Below, piece by piece: positions 8,320-16,385 of a stretch of DNA of 55,091 nt. A model generated the notes under the pieces. It worked only from the letters and a program-made list of their open reading frames with translations. It ran no database searches and was not told the DNA's origin. The stretch lies in the NCBI GenBank assembly GCA_021202985.1, contig JAJQCA010000040.1, positions 46,630-101,720 of the forward strand, written 5' to 3'. How positions within the stretch are numbered: position 1 is the stretch's first letter; each line of letters begins with the position of its first letter. The translations under genes were made by a program, and so were the position numbers. This DNA comes from Alistipes sp. Its GTDB lineage: Bacteria; Bacteroidota; Bacteroidia; Bacteroidales; Rikenellaceae.

Positions 8320-9585
8320 ATGAAAAAAATAGATGTAGTGCTCGGCCTGCAATGGGGCGACGAGGGAAAAGGTAAGGTGGTCGACGTACTCACACCGGAA
8401 TATAAGGTCATAGCCCGTTTCCAGGGAGGTCCGAATGCCGGGCATTCGCTCCATTTCAACGGCGAGAGCTATGTGCTGCACACTATCCCGTCGGGAGTGT
8501 TCCGACCGGGGACCATCAACATAATAGGCAACGGCGTTGTAATCGACCCGGTGATACTCTGCGAGGAAATCGCCCGGTTGGAAGCCACGGGAACGGACCT
8601 GTCCGAGACCCTGCGCATTTCCAAGAAGGCGCACCTTATCCTGCCGACCCACCGGATTCTGGATGCGGCCTCGGAAGCAGCCAAAGGAAAAGCCAAGATA
8701 GGCTCCACCCTCAAGGGTATCGGGCCGACCTACATGGACAAAACGGGCCGCAACGGCCTGCGGGTGGGGGATATCCTCTCCCCCCAATTTATGGAGCGAT
8801 ACGAGAGGCTAAAAGAAAAGCATCTCAAAATGCTCTCCCACTACGATTACCAGTACGACATTACGGAGTACGAGCGCCAGTGGTTCGATGGAGTGGAAGC
8901 CCTGCGGAGATTTCGCTTTATCGACAGTGAGCACGTACTGAACCGCTATCTTGCCGATGGCGTGCCGGTGCTTGCAGAAGGCGCACAGGGCGCACTGCTC
9001 GATGTGGATTTCGGAACATACCCGTTTGTAACCTCGTCCAACACGCTATCGGCCGGTGCGTGTACCGGGCTGGGCGTTGCACCCACCCGGATTGGGGAGG
9101 TTTTCGGGATATTCAAAGCCTATTGCACTCGGGTCGGCGCCGGCCCCTTCCCGACCGAACTGCTGGACGCCACCGGCGAGCGCCTGCGGGATGTCGGCAA
9201 AGAGTTCGGGGCCACTACGGGGCGTCCGCGCCGCTGCGGCTGGCTGGACCTGGTTGCGCTCAAATACAGCGTAATGCTGAACGGGGTGACTTCGCTCATA
9301 ATGATGAAATCGGACGTGATGAACGGTTTCGACAAGGTGAAGGTAGCCGTGGCTTACAAGACCCCGGAGGGGGTGACGTCCGAGTCGCCTTACGAGATAG
9401 GCGATTCTGTCGAACCCGTCTACCGGGAGTTCGACGGCTGGACTGAGGACATCTCTAAGATACGCTCTTACGACGCCCTGCCGCAAACATTCCGGGATTA
9501 CGTGGAATTTATAGAGGCCGAGTGCGGCGTGCCGGTAAAAATCATATCGGTTGGTCCCGACCGGGAGGAGACGATTACCCGGTAA
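8320..9585 (+). CDS. purA: Adenylosuccinate synthetase
   Basis: This enzyme joins IMP and aspartate, using GTP, to form adenylosuccinate, the first committed step from IMP to AMP, in the cytoplasm. The 421-residue length is that of the family. Conserved elements are visible: the N-terminal P-loop GLQWGDEGKGK (residues about 9-19) with catalytic Asp, the NAGH motif with its catalytic His (about 44-47), the STLKGIGPTYMDK segment, the EGAQGALLD loop, and the C-terminal TTGRPRRCGW GTP/IMP region. The start at 8320 gives the canonical MKKIDVVLGLQWGDEGKG beginning. It is monocistronic, with its own terminator at 9613-9647. Confidence 0.98.
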   Translation: MKKIDVVLGLQWGDEGKGKVVDVLTPEYKVIARFQGGPNAGHSLHFNGESYVLHTIPSGVFRPGTINIIGNGVVIDPVILCEEIARLEATGTDLSETLRISKKAHLILPTHRILDAASEAAKGKAKIGSTLKGIGPTYMDKTGRNGLRVGDILSPQFMERYERLKEKHLKMLSHYDYQYDITEYERQWFDGVEALRRFRFIDSEHVLNRYLADGVPVLAEGAQGALLDVDFGTYPFVTSSNTLSAGACTGLGVAPTRIGEVFGIFKAYCTRVGAGPFPTELLDATGERLRDVGKEFGATTGRPRRCGWLDLVALKYSVMLNGVTSLIMMKSDVMNGFDKVKVAVAYKTPEGVTSESPYEIGDSVEPVYREFDGWTEDISKIRSYDALPQTFRDYVEFIEAECGVPVKIISVGPDREETITR

Positions 9586-9612
9586 ACAGACCCGCATTCA
9601 AACAGTCATAAA

Positions 9613-9647
9613 ACGGGTGTCCGGTTTTTGGGGCACCCGTTCCTTTT
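9613..9647 (+). terminator. Rho-independent terminator of purA
   Basis: A 10-bp stem with one wobble pair (9613-9622 with 9631-9640) is followed by TCCTTTTT. It starts 28 nt after the purA stop. Confidence 0.9.
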
Positions 9648-10061
9648 TCCCTTCACCACACTGTCGGGCTAAATGGCCGACAGGCCTCCGGCACACCCGG
9701 AAATAGTCCGGTTTCCACACACCCAAAAATTCACTTTTACCGAAAGGAATCCGCCACTACCCCGGCCAGGTTTCGTCTGTCCCTAACCATCCTGGCCCCT
9801 GCCCCGCTCATCCCCGGCTATGCCTTTACCGCTTTCACTCCTGTAAAGCAGGGTCCCGGACCCGGGGATGCCCTGCAACGACTCAGGCCCAACCCACGCA
9901 ATGCCCGGCATCCGGCCTTACACACAAACCATTATCTGCACCGGCCGCCCTATAACTGCATGGATTTTGCATCCGTAAGGTGATATGAACCGAACAAGAG
10001 TCCGCACCCGCCCTGCGGGGACGGTCACTTCCACCGGAGATTCATCAGTTATTAATTATAA
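9648..10061. other. Intergenic region with one strong hairpin
   Basis: This 414-bp stretch has no convincing gene. A nested hairpin lies at 9848-9876 (GCAGGG 9848-9853 with CCCTGC 9871-9876, enclosing CCCGG/CCGGG). There is no T tract after it. No exact TAnnTTTG element was found just upstream of the OmpA-like gene. Confidence 0.5.
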
Positions 10062-10766
10062 ATGCAGGTTATGAAAACAGCAAGATTATCGATTGTGGCG
10101 GTTGCCATCGCGGCTATGCTTATGGCAGGCTGTTCGTCTATGAGTAAAACCGGTAAGGGTGCCCTTTACGGAACCGGCGGCGGAGCCGCCGTGGGCGCCG
10201 GACTCGGCGCCATCGTGGGCGGCGGCAAGGGCGCCGGTATCGGCGCGGCCGTAGGAGCAGGCGTCGGAGCGGGCGCGGGCGCACTCATTGGCAGCAGGAT
10301 GCAGAAACGCCAGCAGGAAATCGCGCAGGCGATTCCCGACGCGGACGTGGAAACCGTGGAGGACGACAACGGCCTGACAGCCATTAAGGTTACCTTCCGT
10401 GACGGGATTCTTTTCGACACCGGTAAATCGGACCTCAGCGCATCGTCACGCGAAGCGCTCGACAAGTTCGCCGCCGCTGTTAAGGACGAACCCGACACCG
10501 ATATCGCCATCTACGGCCACACGGACAATACCGGCTCGCGGGCCATCAACGAAAAGTTGTCGCTCGAACGCGCACAGGCCGTGGCCAACTTCCTCAAAGG
10601 CGACGGTATACCCTCGTCCCGTTTCCTGGACATCGAAGGGCTGGCTTACGACTCTCCGGTGGCAGATAATTCCACCGCAGCCGGACGCGCCCAGAACCGC
10701 CGCGTGGAAATATATATCACCGCCAACCGCGACATGATTGCCCGCGCCGAATCGGGCAACCTCTAA
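10062..10766 (+). CDS. OmpA-family lipoprotein with glycine-zipper segment
   Basis: This 234-residue protein is a probable outer-membrane lipoprotein that binds peptidoglycan. The lipobox is L-M-A-G-C24, followed by SSMSKTG. Residues about 33-76 are an alternating Gly/Ala glycine-zipper segment with GxxxG spacing. The C-terminal OmpA-like domain (about 110-225) contains the peptidoglycan-binding motif around GHTDNTGS and the conserved LSxxRAxxVxxFL helix. It resembles E. coli YiaD. A second in-frame ATG at 10071 gives a more usual signal peptide start (MKTARLS) and is a real alternative. Monocistronic; a strong terminator follows at 10904. Confidence 0.93.
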   Translation: MQVMKTARLSIVAVAIAAMLMAGCSSMSKTGKGALYGTGGGAAVGAGLGAIVGGGKGAGIGAAVGAGVGAGAGALIGSRMQKRQQEIAQAIPDADVETVEDDNGLTAIKVTFRDGILFDTGKSDLSASSREALDKFAAAVKDEPDTDIAIYGHTDNTGSRAINEKLSLERAQAVANFLKGDGIPSSRFLDIEGLAYDSPVADNSTAAGRAQNRRVEIYITANRDMIARAESGNL

Positions 10767-10903
10767 CCGGATAAGGGGGACCCGCCGGAGTTCGGGCTGC
10801 GGCCCCGAGCGAGGGTCCTTTCAATGACCTGTCATCGGATATCAACGTCCTTAACCACTGATAGCGGTTTGCACAGGACATTAATGATAAACCCGGACAG
10901 GCG

Positions 10904-10933
10904 CCCTCCCCTAATGCGGGGAGGGTTTTTTAT
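10904..10933 (+). terminator. Rho-independent terminator
   Basis: A perfect 8-bp GC stem (10904-10911 with 10918-10925, loop TAATGC) is followed by TTTTTTATTTTA. It lies about 140 bp after the OmpA-like gene and probably ends that transcript. Confidence 0.9.
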
Positions 10934-11413
10934 TTTATTCGGCCGGCTTCACGTCTACATTCATCCGCATTGCGACGGATATCCTGTATGCCCCCTTTTC
11001 CGGTGCGGGGCGACTATCACCTGCGCGGCGGCGAGGAGTGCGGCGGCGGTAAACGTTAAGACGGAGAATTACGGCAAGAAGCAGGAGCAGGATGGTTTTC
11101 ACCGGCATGGACTGATGGATATAGTTAAAACCGGATTGCTTCCGGTGCAGAGCAGGTAAGTACTTTCACCTGCTTTCCCGGACCATGGTCGTTGCGGAAT
11201 CCCGCGTTCCCGGCCGCCGGACGGCCTTTTTGGATTTACGGCAGATTTCATTAAATTGCACCTGTTTTGGCCCACACGTAACACCGGGCTTAAAGCCGGG
11301 GGCGCCGCATACTACCGCCGCATAGTACCGGAAACCGGCACTGTCAACGGCAACATTACAAGGCACCCGGACCAGACACCTGAACTCGATAAAACCAAAA
11401 ATAGAGCTTTAGA
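10934..11413. other. Intergenic region before etfB
   Basis: This 480-bp stretch holds no supported gene. It has a 7-bp inverted repeat with a 10-nt loop (AGCAGGT 11151-11157 with ACCTGCT 11168-11174) and a short GC-rich hairpin near 11285-11300. No clean TAnnTTTG promoter facing etfB was found. Confidence 0.4.
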
Positions 11414-12298
11414 ATGAAGAAACCGTTAAAGATCGTGGTGCTCGCCAAGCAGGTCCCCGACACGCGCAACGTGGGAAAGGACGCAATGAAGGCGGACGGC
11501 ACGGTAAACCGCGCGGCACTCCCCGCGATTTTCAATCCTGAAGACCTCAATGCCCTCGAACAGGCCCTTATCCTGAAGGATATGCGCCCGGGCAGCACGG
11601 TGCATCTACTCACCATGGGTCCGCACAGGGCCGCCGACATTATCCGCGACGCCATGTATCGCGGTGCGGACGGCGGCATACTCCTCACCGACAGGAAGTT
11701 CGCCGGGGCCGACACCCTCGCCACGTCATACGCCCTGTCGCGTGCTCTGGACAAGGTAAAACCCGACATCATCGTAGCCGGCCGCCAGGCCATCGACGGC
11801 GATACGGCCCAGGTAGGCCCCCAGGTGGCCGAGAAGATGGGTATTCCGCAGGTTACCTACGCGGAGGAAATAGTCTCACTCAGCGACGACAACGGCGAAA
11901 TAGTAATAAAAAGGCGCCTCGACCACGGAGTGGAAGTGGTGAGCTGCCCGCTGCCGCTGGTGGTGACCGTGAACGGCTCTGCCGCACCGTGCCGCCCCCA
12001 GCACGCCAAGAGGGTGATGAAATACAAGCACGCCCGCATCCCGACCGAAATTCAGGATATGGACGCTGATTACATTTCCCAGATGTACGAGACGCGCGAT
12101 TACCTCAAAATCGGCGAGTGGAGCGTGGCGGACGTGGAAGCGGACGACAGCCAGCTGGGCCTTGCCGGTTCACCCACGAAGGTAAAAGCCATAGAGAACG
12201 TGGTATTCCAGGCTAAGGAAGCCAAACGGCTGACGGCCGCCGACGCGGATATCGACGAACTTATGGCCGAACTCATATCGAGCCATACGCTCGGGTAA
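11414..12298 (+). CDS. etfB: Electron transfer flavoprotein, beta subunit
   Basis: This 294-residue protein (FixA/EtfB) binds AMP or a second FAD and forms a heterodimer with EtfA that carries electrons from acyl-CoA dehydrogenase. The N-terminus has the family signature KIVVLAKQVPDT. The central region includes the DPREDLNALEQA-like segment, the adenine-binding AGRQAIDGDTAQVGPQVAE loop, and the C-terminal segment with KAIENVVFQ. It is longer than most EtfB (about 260), with a C-terminal helix ending HTLG. etfA follows after 170 nt, then a YcxB-like gene and an acyl-CoA dehydrogenase on the same strand. Whether the pair is electron-bifurcating cannot be settled by eye. Confidence 0.95.
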   Translation: MKKPLKIVVLAKQVPDTRNVGKDAMKADGTVNRAALPAIFNPEDLNALEQALILKDMRPGSTVHLLTMGPHRAADIIRDAMYRGADGGILLTDRKFAGADTLATSYALSRALDKVKPDIIVAGRQAIDGDTAQVGPQVAEKMGIPQVTYAEEIVSLSDDNGEIVIKRRLDHGVEVVSCPLPLVVTVNGSAAPCRPQHAKRVMKYKHARIPTEIQDMDADYISQMYETRDYLKIGEWSVADVEADDSQLGLAGSPTKVKAIENVVFQAKEAKRLTAADADIDELMAELISSHTLG

Positions 12299-12371
12299 TA
12301 TCACAGTAGTCGTGGACGGCGAAGCCCTCCCCCGCCACCGGGCGGTTTACGGGTGGAGCCGCTAACCTCAC

Positions 12372-12406
12372 CGGGGAACATACCGGAATAATGCCATTGT
12401 TCCCCG
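12372..12406 (+). other. Hairpin in the etfB-etfA gap
   Basis: A perfect 9-bp inverted repeat (12372-12380 CGGGGAACA with 12398-12406) lies 63 nt before the etfA start. There is no T tract, so it is more likely a processing or stability element than a terminator. Confidence 0.45.
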
Positions 12407-12468
12407 TGGCATCGGGTTACGGTAAACACTTCACGACAGTCGATAACAAAACTGAAACTGAAAACAAG

Positions 12469-13488
12469 ATGAACAACCTGATAGTATACTGCGAACTGGA
12501 GAACGGCAGGGTGATGGACGTGAGCCTCGAACTGCTGACCAAGGGACGCGAACTGGCCGACACGCTCGCGTGCAAGCTCGAAGCGGTGGTAATCGGCCAC
12601 AATCTTTCCGGAATTGAAAAAGAGCTGGCGGAGTACGGCGCGGACACCGTCTGGGTGGCCGACGGCGAGGAGCTCGACCCGTACCGCACCCTGCCGCATT
12701 CGGCAATCCTGTGCGGCCTGTTCGAACAGGAGAAGCCGCAGATAGCCCTGATGGGCGCGACCCCCGTGGGTCGCGACCTCGGCCCGAGGGTCTCCTCCGC
12801 CCTGCACAGCGGCCTTACGGCCGACTGTACGAGTCTGGTTATCGGCGACCATAAGGACAACAAGAGCGGAAAGGAATACACCGGCCTGCTGTACCAGATA
12901 CGCCCCGCCTTCGGCGGCAACATCATCGCCACCATCATCAACCCCGACTGCCGCCCGCAGATGGCGACCGTGCGTGAAGGGGTGATGAAAAAAGAGAAGG
13001 CCGCCACCCCCGGCGCGGGAGAACTTCGTGTGCTGGATTATAAACAATGGCTGAACGATACCGACATGGCTGTGAAGATAATCGAACGGCATATGGAGGA
13101 GAGGAAGATAAACGTAAAAGGCGCCCCGGTAATAGTTTCGGGCGGCTACGGTATGGGCTCGAAAGAGAACTTCGCCCTGCTCCACGAGCTGGCCGAGGTG
13201 CTCGGGGCCGAAGTGGGCGCATCGCGCGCGGCCGTGGACGCCGGGTTCGCCGAACATGCCCGCCAGGTGGGCCAGACCGGCGTGACGGTGCGGCCTAAGC
13301 TCTATATCGCATGCGGCATCTCGGGCCAGATACAGCACACGGCCGGGATGGACCAGTCATCGATGATAATCTCGATAAACACCGACCCCGAGGCGCCTAT
13401 CAACAAGATAGCCGACTATGCCATTACGGGCGACGTGAACGAGGTCATACCCAAGATGATAAAATACTATAAGCAGAACAGCAAATAA
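12469..13488 (+). CDS. etfA: Electron transfer flavoprotein, alpha subunit
   Basis: This 339-residue protein (FixB/EtfA) carries the main FAD. The ATG at 12469 gives MNNLIVYCELENG, the normal family start; an in-frame ATG at 12391 would add an atypical 26-residue extension that falls in the hairpin. The C-terminal FAD-binding domain (about 205-335) contains GGYGMGSKENF, the SRAAVDAGF segment, the GQTGVTVRPKLY and ACGISGQIQH signatures, and the ISINTDPEAPI loop. It acts with EtfB and, very likely, the acyl-CoA dehydrogenase downstream. A YcxB-like gene begins 4 nt after its stop. Confidence 0.96.
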   Translation: MNNLIVYCELENGRVMDVSLELLTKGRELADTLACKLEAVVIGHNLSGIEKELAEYGADTVWVADGEELDPYRTLPHSAILCGLFEQEKPQIALMGATPVGRDLGPRVSSALHSGLTADCTSLVIGDHKDNKSGKEYTGLLYQIRPAFGGNIIATIINPDCRPQMATVREGVMKKEKAATPGAGELRVLDYKQWLNDTDMAVKIIERHMEERKINVKGAPVIVSGGYGMGSKENFALLHELAEVLGAEVGASRAAVDAGFAEHARQVGQTGVTVRPKLYIACGISGQIQHTAGMDQSSMIISINTDPEAPINKIADYAITGDVNEVIPKMIKYYKQNSK

Positions 13489-13492
13489 TCCC

Positions 13493-14041
13493 GTGAGGCT
13501 GGAGTACGACATAACTTTGGACGAGATGATGGCATTCCAGCGCAGGGCGCTGGAAAGGAACCGCCAGTTCCAAAAGAGAATCACCCGTTCGAAGGTTATG
13601 GTCCCCGTGTTACTTCTGCTGATTGTTTTCATCTCGGTGGATTTCCGTGTGGGCACGGCCGTACGGTGGGATATGGTCATCGCCGAACTTATAACGGTCG
13701 CCGTCATCACCTGCTTCTTTTTCCTGACCGTAAGGAGGCGCGCTATTTCGAGGGCGCTCGGCCGGGTCAGGAAGACGTTGGAATCCCCCAAGAACGGCAT
13801 ATATTTGAAAAAGCGCACGGTAGAACTCGGTGAGGATGGCTTGTGCATCGAAACGGATGAATCTTCCGACCGGTTAAAATGGAGCATGGTGCATGAGGTA
13901 GAAGAACTCGATACGGTGTTCCTGCTCTATATATCCGAGTTGTCAGCCCACGTTATCCCCAAGAGGATATTGCAGGAAGACGAGATGACGGAGCTACGCG
14001 GCCTGCTGGAGAGGCACGTCACACCGCAACCAGAAAAATAA
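13493..14041 (+). CDS. YcxB-like membrane protein
   Basis: This 182-residue protein starts at GTG 13493, four nucleotides after the etfA stop. An N-terminal helix (about 8-28) with basic and Gln residues is followed by two membrane segments (about 36-52 and 60-78). A soluble C-domain (about 95-175) follows, with the pattern of the YcxB-like family: a tyrosine/leucine-rich strand region, the DRLKWSMVHEVEE segment, then VIPKRILQEDE. Function of the family is unknown. Its tight placement between etfA and the acyl-CoA dehydrogenase suggests co-expression, but the link may be incidental. Confidence 0.8.
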   Translation: MRLEYDITLDEMMAFQRRALERNRQFQKRITRSKVMVPVLLLLIVFISVDFRVGTAVRWDMVIAELITVAVITCFFFLTVRRRAISRALGRVRKTLESPKNGIYLKKRTVELGEDGLCIETDESSDRLKWSMVHEVEELDTVFLLYISELSAHVIPKRILQEDEMTELRGLLERHVTPQPEK

Positions 14042-14052
14042 ATAATAAAAAT

Positions 14053-15783
14053 ATGGCTAACTTTTTTTTAGACAACAAGGACCTCCAGTTCCACCTGAAT
14101 CATCCGCTGATGAAGAAAATGGTGGAACTCAAAGAGAAAGGGTTCGAGGACAAGGATAAATACGATTACGCCCCGGCCGATTTCGAGGATGCGATGGACA
14201 ACTACCGCAGGGTGCTCGAAATAACCGGAGAGATTTGCGCCGACGTACTGGCAGCCAATGCCGAAGAGGTGGACCACACGGGTCCCACGGTCGTAAACGA
14301 CCGCGTGGTGTACGCACCCGGCACCCAGCGCAACCTCGACGCGCTGAACGCGGCCGGACTTTCGGGTATCACCCTGCCCCGCCGTTTTGACGGGCTGAAC
14401 TTTCCGCTTATCTGCTTCGTAATGACAAACGAAATGGTAGCACGCGGCGACGCCGGTTTCGAGAACATCTGGGGCCTGCAGGACTGCGCGGAGACCCTCA
14501 ACGAGTTTGCCTCGGAGGAGCTGAAAGCCAAATACCTGCCGCGTGTCTGCGCGGGCGAGACCTGCGCCATGGACCTCACCGAGCCGGACGCCGGCTCGGA
14601 TCTTCAGGCCGTAATGCTCAAAGCCCACTGGGACGAGGAGAAGCAGACGTGGCTGCTGAACGGTGTAAAGCGCTTCATCACCAACGGCGACGGCGAGATA
14701 TCGCTCGTGCTGGCCCGCTCTGAGGATGGGACCAAAGACGCCCGCGGGCTGTCGATGTTCGTCTACGATAAGAACAGCGGAGCCACCAAGGTGCGCCGTA
14801 TCGAAAACAAACTGGGTATCAAAGGGTCCCCGACCTGCGAACTGGTATTCACCAATGCGCCGGCCGAGCTGGTGGGTGACCGCAAGATGGGGCTTATCAA
14901 ATACGTGATGTCGCTGATGAACGCCGCCCGTCTGGGTGTGAGCGCGCAGGCGGTGGGTATCAGCGAAGCCGCCTACCGCGAGGCTCTCAAATACGCCCAC
15001 GAGCGCGAGCAGTTCGGCAAGCCGATTATCGAGTTCCCGGCCGTGTTCGAGATACTGAGCAATATGAAAGCCAAGCTGCACGGATCGCGTGCGCTGCTCT
15101 ACGAGACTACCCGCTTCGTGGAGATTTATAAGGACTACATCCATTGGAGCCACGATCGGAAGCTGGAGCCGGAAGAACGCGCCGAAATGAAGGAGTACTC
15201 GCGCCTTGCAGACGCGTTCACCCCGCTGCTGAAACTCTTCGCAACGGAGTACGCCAACCAGGAGGCTTACGACGCAATACAGGTGCTCGGGGGTTCGGGT
15301 TATATGAAAGACTACCCTGTGGAGCGTCTCTACCGCGATGCACGTATCACAAATATCTACGAGGGCACTTCCCAATTGCAGGTGGTGGCTGCCATTCGCC
15401 ACGTCACCACAGGCACCTACCTGGCCAGGATAAAGGAGTACGAAGCCGAGGCTAAGTACCCGAGCGATATGGAGTCGGTTTACAAGAACCTGGTAGCGAT
15501 GCGCGAGGCTTACGAGGCCTGCGTCGAGCGGGTGACGGCCGGCGACAACGAACAGATAGACTTCCACGCCCGCAGGCTGGTGGAGATGGCAGGACACATC
15601 ATCATCACCCACCTCTTGATGCGTCAGGCCACCGAAGCGGACATGTACCGCAACCCGGCCGAAGTGTACGGCAAACTTGCCCTCGGCAAGATAAACGAGG
15701 CAAAATCGTACATATTCAACTCCTGTTGTGGCGATATCGACCTGTTCAAAGCCGTATTGGACGAGCATGTAGAAGGGCTGTAA
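14053..15783 (+). CDS. Acyl-CoA dehydrogenase
   Basis: This 576-residue FAD enzyme oxidises an acyl-CoA to the trans-2-enoyl-CoA and passes electrons to EtfAB encoded just upstream. The N-terminal helical domain, the middle domain with DLTEPDAGSDLQ (about 175-186) and ITNGDGEISLVLA, and the C-terminal domain with the YEGTSQLQ motif are all visible. The Glu of that motif (E437) is at the position of the catalytic base in short-chain dehydrogenases. A C-terminal extension of about 120 residues makes it longer than the common 380-residue type. Substrate chain length is not determinable by eye. A strong terminator follows. Confidence 0.95.
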   Translation: MANFFLDNKDLQFHLNHPLMKKMVELKEKGFEDKDKYDYAPADFEDAMDNYRRVLEITGEICADVLAANAEEVDHTGPTVVNDRVVYAPGTQRNLDALNAAGLSGITLPRRFDGLNFPLICFVMTNEMVARGDAGFENIWGLQDCAETLNEFASEELKAKYLPRVCAGETCAMDLTEPDAGSDLQAVMLKAHWDEEKQTWLLNGVKRFITNGDGEISLVLARSEDGTKDARGLSMFVYDKNSGATKVRRIENKLGIKGSPTCELVFTNAPAELVGDRKMGLIKYVMSLMNAARLGVSAQAVGISEAAYREALKYAHEREQFGKPIIEFPAVFEILSNMKAKLHGSRALLYETTRFVEIYKDYIHWSHDRKLEPEERAEMKEYSRLADAFTPLLKLFATEYANQEAYDAIQVLGGSGYMKDYPVERLYRDARITNIYEGTSQLQVVAAIRHVTTGTYLARIKEYEAEAKYPSDMESVYKNLVAMREAYEACVERVTAGDNEQIDFHARRLVEMAGHIIITHLLMRQATEADMYRNPAEVYGKLALGKINEAKSYIFNSCCGDIDLFKAVLDEHVEGL

Positions 15784-15807
15784 TATTGCGCTTGACTGTA
15801 AAAACAA

Positions 15808-15844
15808 GGTCCGGCGGAAGCGTTTTCGCCGGGCCTATTTTTTA
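15808..15844 (+). terminator. Rho-independent terminator of the etf-acd operon
   Basis: A 9-bp stem with one wobble pair (15808-15816 with 15827-15835) is followed by TATTTTTT. Confidence 0.92.
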
Positions 15845-15881
15845 AAGTATCCTCATTCAGAGGACGGCAAAAATATAAGAC

Positions 15882-16230
15882 AGATTCTTCACTTCGTTCA
15901 GAATGACATTACTTAATTGATATCCTGTGGAGGCGAATGGCGACGAAGGCTCTATCGTGGGTAGAATATTATCCGAAACAATAAAAGGCAGTTCTTCACT
16001 TCGTTCGGAATGACATTTCTTTATTGATATCCTGTGGAGGCGAATGGCGACGAAGGCTCTATCGTGGGTAGTTATTATCCGAAATAATATAAGGCAGTTC
16101 TTCACTTCGTTTAGAATGATATTTCTTAATTGATATCCTGTGGAGGCGGAAGGTGTTCTCTTCGTCTCTTGCCAACCCTTAGAAAGACATAATATGTCAT
16201 CCTGAGAAGCCGGATGGCGACGAAGGATCT
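15882..16230. repeat. Three tandem palindromic MITE-like repeats
   Basis: Three units of about 72 bp start at 15882, 15990 and 16096, with a period near 106-108 bp. Each begins AG(A)TTCTTCACTTCGTT(C/T) and runs to CGACGAAGGCTCT or CGAAGGATCT, so the ends form imperfect inverted repeats of the type AGATTCTTCG / CGAAGGATCT. The third unit is interrupted and ends with a diverged right half at 16195-16230. Units 1 and 2 are almost identical, spacer included. A related single copy is at 25459-25533. No transposase is present, so any mobility would be non-autonomous. Confidence 0.8.
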
Positions 16231-16385
16231 ATTGAGTTAACCTTAATCATCTTCATAACCTACCGGAAACAGGACATTTACGGTACGGATGCGAATACCT
16301 CCCTAAATCGACCCGTAAAATAATGGGGTTTTACGGAACATCAAGAGCAATTATAGCCTAACTTTGGGGCATACCTTTACAGAAA
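16231..16385. other. Short upstream region of the TonB receptor
   Basis: Apart from the -7 element at 16359-16366, nothing recognisable is seen here. Together with the terminator and repeats it completes the 602-bp gene-free stretch 15784-16385. Confidence 0.5.
16359..16366 (+). promoter_or_regulatory. -7 element for the TonB receptor gene
   Basis: TAACTTTG matches TAnnTTTG exactly. The expected start near 16373 gives a leader of only about 13 nt before the ATG at 16386. No TTG is present at the -33 spacing. Confidence 0.6.

Noticed and set aside
11099-11284. 61-codon minus-strand frame before etfB, with a tRNA-like inverted repeat
   Set aside because: The inverted repeat does not complete a cloverleaf (no D arm or acceptor stem), and the frame has no family features.
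11396-11403. Minus-strand TATTTTTG box before etfB
   Set aside because: It matches the -7 consensus but points into a region without a gene and has no -33 box; likely chance in an AT-rich patch.
14068-15807. 579-codon open frame on the minus strand
   Set aside because: Exactly antisense to the acyl-CoA dehydrogenase, whose motifs and catalytic residues are intact; the reverse translation has no family features.
15882-16230. CRISPR array or tandem protein-coding repeat
   Set aside because: The spacers between units 1 and 2 are nearly the same, which is the reverse of a CRISPR array, and frames through the units are short and broken.
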